DNA of 64,000 bases from Bradyrhizobium manausense (lineage in GTDB: Bacteria; Pseudomonadota; Alphaproteobacteria; Rhizobiales; Xanthobacteraceae), in assembly GCF_018129685.1 (NCBI RefSeq), contig NZ_JAFCLG010000014.1:1-64000 (forward strand). Direction: 5' to 3'. A program made the position numbers and the translations under genes. Below the pieces are notes generated by a model. That model did not search any database. It was not told the origin of the DNA and saw only the letters and a program-made list of their open reading frames with translations. Below are positions 1 through 6,690 of the stretch, one piece after another. The first letter of the stretch is position 1, and each line of letters begins with the position of its first letter.

Positions 1-626
1 GTCTTGCCGTTCACCGTCAGCGTGTCGCCATCGGCGGGCGCCGTGGCCAGCGCGCTGGACGTGGTGGTGCCGAGCAGGGTGATCGCACCCGTCAAGGCCG
101 TCGAGCCGTCGGCTGCGTAGGACGTACCGGTGCTCACGACCGAGCCCTGGGCTGCGCCAAGGGTCGTGGTGCCGCTCGCCGCCGTGGTGCCGCCGGCCGT
201 GCCGTTATACAGGACGTTGCTCAATGCAGTCGCGCTGGCGAAGGAGGTCGTGCCACGCAGATCGGCCGCCGTCGCACCCGAGATCGTGGTGGAGACGTTG
301 GACTTTGTGGAGTAGCCGACCGTGGTCTGCAGCGCCTGGTTGGCGATCGACTTCGCGCTATCGACGAGCTTCTGCAGCGAGGTGATGCCGGTGTTGGCAG
401 CCTGCAGCACCTGCACGCCGTTGCCGATGTTGTCGAGCAGGTTGTTGATGTCGCTGGCGCGGTTGTCGAGCGACTGGGCGGTGAAGAAGTTGGTCGGATT
501 GTCCAGAGCCGAGTTGACACTCTTGCCGGTCGACAAGCGGCTCTGCGTGGTGGCGAGAAGATCAGCAGTAGATTGGAGAGAGAGCAGGTTCTGACGAACC
601 GAGGATGAGAGAACGATACCGGACAT
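1..626 (-). CDS. Flagellin, N-terminal part (runs off window start)
   Basis: Filament subunit of the flagellum, exported through the flagellar type III system. Reading from 626 toward 1, the protein begins MSGIVLSSSVRQNLLSLQ and continues with the conserved flagellin N-terminal helix pattern (RLSTGKSVNSALDNPTNFF), followed by a Thr/Ala/Ser-rich stretch that starts the variable surface domain. About 208 codons are visible and there is no stop, so the 3' end lies outside the window. A purine-rich AAAGGTAACAG ribosome site precedes the ATG. The last visible residues (DGDTLTVNGKT) match the start of a block found inside both FlgL and FlgE in this window, so the variable domain seems related. Regulator FlbT lies immediately upstream on the other strand. 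Family call is secure; which of the several Bradyrhizobium flagellins it is cannot be told. Confidence 0.93.
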   Translation of the reverse strand, partial: MSGIVLSSSVRQNLLSLQSTADLLATTQSRLSTGKSVNSALDNPTNFFTAQSLDNRASDINNLLDNIGNGVQVLQAANTGITSLQKLVDSAKSIANQALQTTVGYSTKSNVSTTISGATAADLRGTTSFASATALSNVLYNGTAGGTTAASGTTTLGAAQGSVVSTGTSYAADGSTALTGAITLLGTTTSSALATAPADGDTLTVNGK

Positions 627-948
627 GACTCTGTTACCTTTCTGGTAAACGACGCTACTGTTACGCGTCCGCTTGGGTCTTGATTGATCCAGCGACCGGC
701 GGACGGTGGCGCCGAGACTCTAACGAAGCATGAAATGAAACCGGCGCTTTCGCCGAGTCGCGGCGTGATTCGGTTGATCTGCGCAGCGGCGACGTTGCAT
801 CGCCCAGCAAATTCACCATTGAAATAATTGAGCTTTCCCGCGACCAGGATCGGGATTCAGAACTCGTTAACTATTGTTGAGGGAGTATTGCGCCCTGATC
901 AGCCACAACACGCGCTTCGGTTACGAAAGCGTTGATGGAGAACAGGCA
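627..948. promoter_or_regulatory. Divergent flagellin / flbT intergenic region
   Basis: This gap must hold the flagellin promoter (minus strand) and the flbT promoter (plus strand). I see no convincing sigma-28, sigma-54 or sigma-70 promoter by eye. The only recognisable element is TTAACTAT at 867-874, a near match to the CtrA half-site TTAACCAT, about 75 bases before flbT. The flagellin leader is the RNA on which FlbT proteins are known to act in related bacteria. Confidence 0.35.
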
Positions 949-1395
949 ATGGCCCTCAAGGTCGAGCTCAGGCCGCACGAACGCATTATTGTCGGTAATT
1001 GCGTCATCACCAACACCGACCAACGCGCCCGCCTTCTGATCGACGGCGAGAACGTGCCGATCCTGCGCGAGCGTGACATTCTCACGCCGGAGACTGCCGA
1101 TACGCCGGCCAAGCTCGTCTATCTGGCGGTCCAGCTGATGTACATCTCGCCGGATCCGCAGAGCCAGCACGGCACCTATTTCAACCTCGTCCGCGACATC
1201 ATCACTGCCGTGCCCAGCGCCTGGCCAATCATCGAGAGCATTAACAACAACATCATGAGCGGCGATCTCTACCGGGCGCTGAAGGACGCCCGCAAGCTGA
1301 TTGCCTACGAAGACAAGCTGCGTGAGCAGTTCGAGGCAACTCATCCCAAGAACGAAGCCAAGACCGAGCCGGGCGACGTCAGCACGGCGGCCTGA
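949..1395 (+). CDS. flbT: Flagellar biosynthesis repressor FlbT
   Basis: Post-transcriptional regulator of flagellin synthesis; in Caulobacter FlbT destabilises flagellin mRNA, while in some rhizobia it acts positively. The 148-residue product starts MALKVELRPHERIIVGNCVI and carries the typical FlbT body (RARLLIDGENVPILRERD, then LAVQLMYISPD). The ATG at 949 is chosen because the family begins MALKVELRP and a GGAG lies 8 bases upstream; an in-frame TTG at 874 would add 25 unconserved residues. It is transcribed away from the flagellin gene and ends at a strong hairpin shared with the convergent decarboxylase gene. No flaF gene, its usual partner, is visible in the window. The identification is firm. 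Confidence 0.93.
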   Translation: MALKVELRPHERIIVGNCVITNTDQRARLLIDGENVPILRERDILTPETADTPAKLVYLAVQLMYISPDPQSQHGTYFNLVRDIITAVPSAWPIIESINNNIMSGDLYRALKDARKLIAYEDKLREQFEATHPKNEAKTEPGDVSTAA

Positions 1396-1414
1396 TCGGC
1401 GCGCTCCCGCCTCA

Positions 1415-1454
1415 ACGACAACGGCCCCGGATCATCTCCGGGGCCGTCGTCGTT
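1415..1454. terminator. Bidirectional hairpin between flbT and the decarboxylase gene
   Basis: A long stem pairs ACGGCCCCGGA with TCCGGGGCCGT around a TCATC loop, and outer bases ACGACA/CGTCGT extend it. The T run is short, so it is a probable bidirectional terminator for the two convergent genes. Confidence 0.65.
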
Positions 1455-1468
1455 TCGACCGATGACAT

Positions 1469-2965
1469 CTACTGCGTCGCGAGCGGCGGCGCTTCGACCT
1501 CGATCACTCCGCCGGTCCTCTGCATCCCGAACCTTGTCACCGCCGCCAGCAGCGCTTCGATATCGGTCTCCGCGGTGCGGTGGTTGACGATCGCCGCGCG
1601 GATCGCGAACCTGCCGTCCAGCGTCGTGCTCGACGGTGCGGCAATGCCGGACTCCTGAACATCGGCGACGATCTCGCGATTGATCGCGTCATCAGCGCGA
1701 TAACGGAAGCAGACGATGTTGAGATTGACGGGCGCGAGCAACTCGAGCCTGGGCTCGGCGAGCACGCGCGTCTCCAGATATCTTGCGAGCGCGCAGCTTC
1801 GCGCGATCACCTCACCCAGCCGGTCGGCGCCGAACGTCTTCAGCGTGAACCATGTCTTCAGCGCGCGGAACCCGCGCGACAGATCGGGACCGAGATCGCA
1901 AGGCCACACCGCGCCGGCCGCAAGCCCCCTCGCCTCTCGGCTGAGATAGGCAGCCGGCTGCGCAAAGGCTTGCCGATGCCGTTCGCCGTCACGCACCAGC
2001 AGGAAGCCGGCGTCATAGGGCACCTGCCCCCATTTGTGGAAGTCGAGCGCGATCGAGTCCGCACGCTCGATGCCCTCGAGCAGCGGCGCGAGTTCGGGCG
2101 AGAGGATCGCGAGCGCACCGAAGGCGCCGTCGACGTGAAACCAGATCCCTTCCTCGCGGCACAAATCCGCGACCGCCTTCAGGTCGTCGATCGCACCGAT
2201 GTCGACAGTGCCGGCGGACGCCGTGACCAGGAACGGCTTGAAACCGACCTCGCGATCAGCAGCGATCTGCGCGCGCAGCGCGCTGACATCGATGCGATGA
2301 TCGCAATCGACATTGATCCTGCGCAGTGCATCGGTGCCGAACCCGGCGATGTCCATCGCGCGGGAAATGCAGCCATGCGCCGCTTTTGAGGCATAAGCCG
2401 TCAGCAGCGCACCGTCATTGCCGATGCCGTGCTGCCGCGCCAGCGCGCCGAGCGCGCTCGTGCGCGCCACCAGCACCGCCATAAGATTGGCCATCGACGT
2501 ACCGGTGACGAAGATCCCGCTCGCGCCTTGTGGAAAGCCGAACAGGCCGCGCATCCATTCGACGATCTGGCGCTCGACCTCGATCGGCATGTGATCGCGT
2601 CCGCCGAGATTGGCATTGAGCCCGGCCGCGAGCATCTCTGCGACCATACCGACCGCAGTGCCGCCGCCATGCACCCAGCCCATGAAGCCGGGATGAACGT
2701 TACCGGTGGCGTAGGGCGCGACGTGCTCGGAGAATTCGCGATAGACTTCGGCGAGATCGGTTGCCGCGCGCGGCAGGCCGGTTCTGACAGCCGCGCGAAC
2801 CTCGTTGGGGATCGGCTGCCAGACCGGACGCGCGCGGACATTGGCGATACCGTCGATCGCCTCGTCCAGCATGCGATGGGCGAGCGTGCGAAATTCGCTC
2901 CAATCCTGCGGATCGAGCGATCCCTTCGTGACGGACGTCTGCGTGTTGCGGATCATCTCGTTCAT
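1469..2965 (-). CDS. Group II PLP-dependent amino acid decarboxylase
   Basis: Cytosolic pyridoxal-phosphate enzyme of the aromatic-L-amino-acid / glutamate decarboxylase superfamily, releasing CO2 from an amino acid to give an amine. The 498-residue product has the expected PLP core: HVDGAFGALA for the ring-stacking Asp region and SIALDFHKWGQ with the Schiff-base lysine at about residue 311. The TGTSMANLMA stretch is the phosphate-binding region. The start at 2965 is chosen because its ATG overlaps the stop of the upstream ATP-grasp gene (ATGA), which implies translational coupling; longer readings add a low-quality Arg-rich extension. It is the last gene of a four-gene operon starting at 6620. 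The substrate cannot be read from sequence; aromatic amino acids, glutamate or a peptide-like intermediate are all possible. Confidence 0.85.
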   Translation of the reverse strand: MNEMIRNTQTSVTKGSLDPQDWSEFRTLAHRMLDEAIDGIANVRARPVWQPIPNEVRAAVRTGLPRAATDLAEVYREFSEHVAPYATGNVHPGFMGWVHGGGTAVGMVAEMLAAGLNANLGGRDHMPIEVERQIVEWMRGLFGFPQGASGIFVTGTSMANLMAVLVARTSALGALARQHGIGNDGALLTAYASKAAHGCISRAMDIAGFGTDALRRINVDCDHRIDVSALRAQIAADREVGFKPFLVTASAGTVDIGAIDDLKAVADLCREEGIWFHVDGAFGALAILSPELAPLLEGIERADSIALDFHKWGQVPYDAGFLLVRDGERHRQAFAQPAAYLSREARGLAAGAVWPCDLGPDLSRGFRALKTWFTLKTFGADRLGEVIARSCALARYLETRVLAEPRLELLAPVNLNIVCFRYRADDAINREIVADVQESGIAAPSSTTLDGRFAIRAAIVNHRTAETDIEALLAAVTRFGMQRTGGVIEVEAPPLATQ

Positions 2966-4209
2966 GCAGCGCTCCCGATGCCTGCCTTTGCAGGCCCCTC
3001 TGCGTGCCGCGACAGCATGGCGGTGAATGCGGCAAAGATCTTGCGCATCTGCGGCGGCTTGTACGGGAACACGACCGGCGAATCCATGTTGTGCACGACA
3101 GCGGTGTTGTCGGCCTCGAACACCAGAAGCTCGCCGTTCTGGTTCTCGGCGCAATCCACGATGAAATAATCGAGGCCGACGCGCCGGCTCATTTCGTCGA
3201 GCGCGTGCCTGTGGCGTGCTGCGAAGGCGTTGTCGAAGTCCTGCATGAAGATGGCTTCTTCAGCGCGCTTCTCTTCACTGAACGCCATGTAGGCGTTGAG
3301 ATACCAGATGTCCCAGCGATCGGCGATTGCCATGTGACAGGCAAACGGCTTGCCGTCGACGATGGCAAGCCGGATCTTGCGATAAAGGCCGTCGGGGCTC
3401 GCGTAGTTGACGAAACGCGCGACGAAGAACTCCTGCTCCTGCCGCTCGGCAAGATAAGCCGCAAGCGCAGCGGCATCGTCGACCTTCGCAAGCCCGACGC
3501 CTGCATGCGTGCCGCGCGGCCGCACGATCATTGGGAAGTGCAGCTCACCGGTGATCTCCGCGCAGGCGATCCGCCCTTCCGCGAGAGCCGTCAACTGCGC
3601 GCGCGTCGCGCCCGCAGTCACGGGAATGTCGAGACCCGGGATGCCAGCCAACAGCCGATACAGCTTGTCGCGATCGAGGTTGCCGATCAGCTCGGGACGA
3701 TTGAGCAGCGGCCGCGGCCAGTGCGGCGCGGCCTTTTCGATCAGCGCGAGCACGTCGCGGCACTCGTCCGAATCGGAGGCGACCACGATAGCAACGTCGT
3801 GTTCGGGAAGCGTATCCGGCAGACCCGTCGTCTTGGTCACATAGAGCGTCAACAGCTCGATGTCGGATCCTTCCAGCAAAAATTCGATCGGCGTATTGCC
3901 GCCCATGTCGATGTCCGCCGCGAGCGCAAGCACGCGCAAGCCCGGCTTCGGCGCCGCAGTGGGGGTGCGAAACAGCTGATGGAAGGACAACACTTCGGAC
4001 TGGATCACGAGCCCGGCTTCCTTCTCGCCCATCAGCTGGGCGATCAGCGACAGATCGAGCCCCTCGCCCGCCTGCGCCGTCCCATCGGCGATCCGCGCCA
4101 GCAGATGCTCGCGCAATGGAAGCAGATCGACGCCCTCGAAAGCCTGGCGCGTCAAATGCGCAAAGCCGATGCGGTCGGCATAGTTCGGCGCGGCAAGCGG
4201 ATGCAACAT
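2962..4209 (-). CDS. ATP-grasp enzyme (RimK/D-Ala ligase-like fold)
   Basis: Predicted ATP-dependent carboxylate-amine or carboxylate-thiol ligase. The 415-residue product begins MLHPLAAPNYADRIGF. Its C-terminal half has ATP-grasp hallmarks: the phosphate-loop-like FPMIVRPRGTHAGVGLAKV, the EQEFFVARFVNY adenine region and the metal-binding end LLVFEADNTAVVHN. The N-terminal ~190 residues resemble the preATP-grasp domain of peptide-ligase-type enzymes (LRVLALAADIDMGGNTPIEF). The start at 4209 is supported by AGGTGTGAG just upstream and by a 16-base gap to the previous stop; it overlaps the decarboxylase start by four bases. The context suggests it joins an amine and a carboxylate in a small-molecule pathway, but the substrate is unknown. 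Fold confidence is high and function confidence is low. Confidence 0.8.
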   Translation of the reverse strand: MLHPLAAPNYADRIGFAHLTRQAFEGVDLLPLREHLLARIADGTAQAGEGLDLSLIAQLMGEKEAGLVIQSEVLSFHQLFRTPTAAPKPGLRVLALAADIDMGGNTPIEFLLEGSDIELLTLYVTKTTGLPDTLPEHDVAIVVASDSDECRDVLALIEKAAPHWPRPLLNRPELIGNLDRDKLYRLLAGIPGLDIPVTAGATRAQLTALAEGRIACAEITGELHFPMIVRPRGTHAGVGLAKVDDAAALAAYLAERQEQEFFVARFVNYASPDGLYRKIRLAIVDGKPFACHMAIADRWDIWYLNAYMAFSEEKRAEEAIFMQDFDNAFAARHRHALDEMSRRVGLDYFIVDCAENQNGELLVFEADNTAVVHNMDSPVVFPYKPPQMRKIFAAFTAMLSRHAEGPAKAGIGSAA

Positions 4210-4225
4210 CTCACACCTATAAGGG

Positions 4226-5830
4226 CTACGCCGGCACGGCGGCGGTTCGGTCAAGCAGCAGATCGATCTTCGCCAGGATTTGGGCGATGCGATCGACAAT
4301 GTGCTGCATATTGCGTTGCGCTTGCGCGCCGTCGGGCGACCAGGCGTCGGTAACGAGCCTTGCACCCACGCATAGCCGCAGCGCAGCCTGCGGTGCGCCC
4401 TCCGGCTGCTCCAGTCGCACCGGCTGGCCGACGAGACAGCGCTGGGCCGCAACCTGCCGGTTCTCCGCGCTGCCACCGACGTAATCGGTCATGTCGCGCG
4501 CCAGCGCGCGATGAACCGCGCTCGTCTCGGCGACGGATACCGGCTTGCCATTGCGCATGAGGGTGAAGGGAAAAATCGTGGGTTGGGCGAATTCCTCGTC
4601 GCCGACGTCCGCGGTACCAATGGCGGCCGGGATGGCGCGCAGCGACGGCGACGACGCGATCATGGCGTCGATACCGGATGCGAGCTCGGCAAACGCCTTG
4701 GCGCGGAACGCGCCAGGCACTGCATGGTAGCTGCCGATCGCGGCGAGTGCCGCTTCCCAGCGCAGCCACTGGCCGAAATTCGGGCGACGTTCGAAGCGAG
4801 AGCGCAGCGCACTCCATGTCATTGGCCAGTCACAGCGGCCGGCATAGTCGAAGACGCCCGGCGCGAGTCCCTCGGTCTGGCCAAGCAGGCGAGAGAACCC
4901 CTTCGGCACCAGCAGCGCTCCACTGAAGGCAGGCCCGCCGAAGAATTTCGACCCCGTGATCAGGACCATATAGCTGCGATCGAGATAGGAGCGCAGCCGG
5001 CGTCGGCCGAGCCTGGCCTGACAGGCATCGACGACGACCTGCACCTTGCGCGGCCAGCGCCGCGCGATCTCATCGAGACAGGCGACGCTCGGTGCACGCC
5101 AGCCGAGCTTTGACGAATCCATAATGTGCAACAGAACGCGCCGGCCTTGCGCCAGGCTGTCCTCGATTGCGCGCATGACCGCAGCATCCGCGTCAGCGCG
5201 CATCGTGAAGCCGGTCTCGGCGTCAAGCAGCGGCACGCTGATGCTGTCGCCTGCAAGACCCGCGATCGCGCCGTCCTTGCGCACCGCAAGGCCACTCGCC
5301 GTCATCGTGCTGAAGTGATGCCCGCGCGCGGTATGTGCCGTGCCGCTGCCGGTCTGGTCGGCACCGACCACGATCGTCACCGGCGGCGCGCCGAGCACAG
5401 CATGCGCCAGGAACAAGGCGTGCAGCTGCGAGTCGGTGCCCGATGGCGAGAACACCACGTCGACGCGCGGCGGGAGCTGGAAGTGTCCGCGCAACTCATC
5501 GCGCAGGTGCTCGCAGCGCCGGTCGAAGGCGATCTCGACCTCGTCGAACAGCGATTTGTGGACCAGCTCCTCGCGCGCCAGCGCGGCGCGCTCGTAGGAG
5601 CCTTGCGAGATCGGCGAAGCCGTCGACGAGGCGAAATTCCAGATCTCGGGTTCGGGCGAAGCCGCGCAGCCATAGGCGTTGACGCGCTCTTTCGGATCCA
5701 GCGCCAGCCGTTCATCACCGCCGGAGACGAGCAGCGTGTCCAGCGGCGTGAAGAGATCGCGCAGGCGATAGCGCGAGCCGCCCCCGGACGCGTGCCCGAT
5801 GTCCGACAGGTGGGATGCGCCGATGCTCAT
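4226..5830 (-). CDS. PLP-fold (aminotransferase class V-like) protein, function unknown
   Basis: The 534-residue product looks like a fold-type I PLP enzyme. It has a substrate/cofactor half around DVVFSPSGTDSQLHALFLA, an Asp in VQVVVDACQARLGRR where PLP nitrogen is usually contacted, and a putative Schiff-base lysine at about residue 295 in ITGSKFFGGPAFSG. This architecture matches cysteine-desulfurase/class V aminotransferase relatives, but the protein is longer and I cannot name it. The start at 5830 gives a 10-base gap from the upstream glycosyltransferase-like gene, though its ribosome site (GTGAGCCTGTCGGG) is weak. It is the second gene of the four-gene operon, so it probably prepares an amine or a keto-sugar/amino acid used by the ATP-grasp and decarboxylase products. 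Confidence 0.75.
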   Translation of the reverse strand: MSIGASHLSDIGHASGGGSRYRLRDLFTPLDTLLVSGGDERLALDPKERVNAYGCAASPEPEIWNFASSTASPISQGSYERAALAREELVHKSLFDEVEIAFDRRCEHLRDELRGHFQLPPRVDVVFSPSGTDSQLHALFLAHAVLGAPPVTIVVGADQTGSGTAHTARGHHFSTMTASGLAVRKDGAIAGLAGDSISVPLLDAETGFTMRADADAAVMRAIEDSLAQGRRVLLHIMDSSKLGWRAPSVACLDEIARRWPRKVQVVVDACQARLGRRRLRSYLDRSYMVLITGSKFFGGPAFSGALLVPKGFSRLLGQTEGLAPGVFDYAGRCDWPMTWSALRSRFERRPNFGQWLRWEAALAAIGSYHAVPGAFRAKAFAELASGIDAMIASSPSLRAIPAAIGTADVGDEEFAQPTIFPFTLMRNGKPVSVAETSAVHRALARDMTDYVGGSAENRQVAAQRCLVGQPVRLEQPEGAPQAALRLCVGARLVTDAWSPDGAQAQRNMQHIVDRIAQILAKIDLLLDRTAAVPA

Positions 5831-5840
5831 CCCGACAGGC

Positions 5841-6620
5841 TCACGCCGCGTCGGCCGCCGCAGGCGCGGCTGCGAATTGCGAGGCGATATCGCCGTGGAA
5901 GACGGAGGGACCGACATGGTCGAGCGAGCTCTGGATATCGGCCCAGATCTCGCCGCCGATATCGGTCCAGCGCTTGCAGAAGGCGAAGTCCTCGGAGAGG
6001 TAAGTGCCGGTCGCCGGGTCGATCATGCATTCGAACAGCGCGAACCGGTTCGGGCTCGCGACCAACGTGTCATGCGAATGTTCGCGGAAGAATTGCAGAT
6101 TGGCGTAGTCCGGATGACGGCACATCGCCTCCAGCGCCTGGCGGCGGATCATCAGGAAGCCGGTGCCGGCATAGCGCACGCGGGTAAAGCCGTTGACCAC
6201 CACGATGCGATCGGGGTCCTCGATCTCTAGCACGTAGTCGAGCGCGGCCGCCGGCACATCGGTGCGTCCGGACTGGATCGCCCGCGCGGCCTTGTCCCAG
6301 TTCACCCGCTTGATCGGGTAGCAACCGGCGACGACGTCGGCGCCGCATTCGATCAGCCGAAACACCTGGTCGGGCTTGAAGCCGATATCGGCGTCGATGA
6401 ACAGGAAATGCGTGGCGTGGGGGTCGTCCAGGAACATCGCGACCAGATTGGCCCGTGCGCGCGTGATCAGCGCATCCCCGTCCCGCAGCAGCACCTTGAG
6501 TCCGAGATTGGACATGCCGTGCACGGCGCGCTGGAGCGCGAAGATGGAGCTCGCATATATGCTCGACACCTGGCCGCCGAAGCAGGGCGTCGCCACCACC
6601 AGTTGCATCTTGTCCGACAT
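5841..6620 (-). CDS. Glycosyltransferase-like protein (GT-A fold, DXD motif)
   Basis: The 259-residue product begins MSDKMQLVVATPCFGGQV and carries a GT-A pattern: a DXD-type motif in THFLFIDADIGFKPDQVF, a variable acceptor region, and a late acidic motif TYLSEDFAFCKRW followed by HVGPSVFHGD. It lacks a signal peptide or membrane helix, so it should act in the cytosol on a nucleotide-sugar donor. The ATG at 6620 has a GGAG 7-8 bases upstream. It is the first gene of the operon 6620-1469, with a CtrA-type box about 50 bases upstream, and sits beside flgL and close to flagellin. Flagellin glycosylation is the simplest guess. Donor and acceptor are not readable from sequence. Confidence 0.75.
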   Translation of the reverse strand: MSDKMQLVVATPCFGGQVSSIYASSIFALQRAVHGMSNLGLKVLLRDGDALITRARANLVAMFLDDPHATHFLFIDADIGFKPDQVFRLIECGADVVAGCYPIKRVNWDKAARAIQSGRTDVPAAALDYVLEIEDPDRIVVVNGFTRVRYAGTGFLMIRRQALEAMCRHPDYANLQFFREHSHDTLVASPNRFALFECMIDPATGTYLSEDFAFCKRWTDIGGEIWADIQSSLDHVGPSVFHGDIASQFAAAPAAADAA

Positions 6621-6663
6621 CGACGGCTCCGTGCGCTCAAATCCTCTCCAAGAGGTAAAGAGG

Positions 6664-6684
6664 CATGGTTAATGGCGTCTTAAT
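6664..6684 (-). promoter_or_regulatory. CtrA-type box upstream of the flagellar-locus operon
   Basis: On the minus strand this reads TTAA-GACGCCA-TTAACCAT. That is a full TTAA-N7-TTAAC site, about 50 bases before the glycosyltransferase-like start at 6620 and just beyond the flgL stop. CtrA is the alphaproteobacterial cell-cycle and flagellar master regulator. The motif match is exact; binding is inferred. Confidence 0.6.
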
Positions 6685-6690
6685 GCACCG

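Noticed and set aside
3004..4353. Plus-strand 449-codon frame opposite the ATP-grasp gene
   Set aside because: Reads as shadow of a well-supported gene with ribosome site and ATGA coupling.
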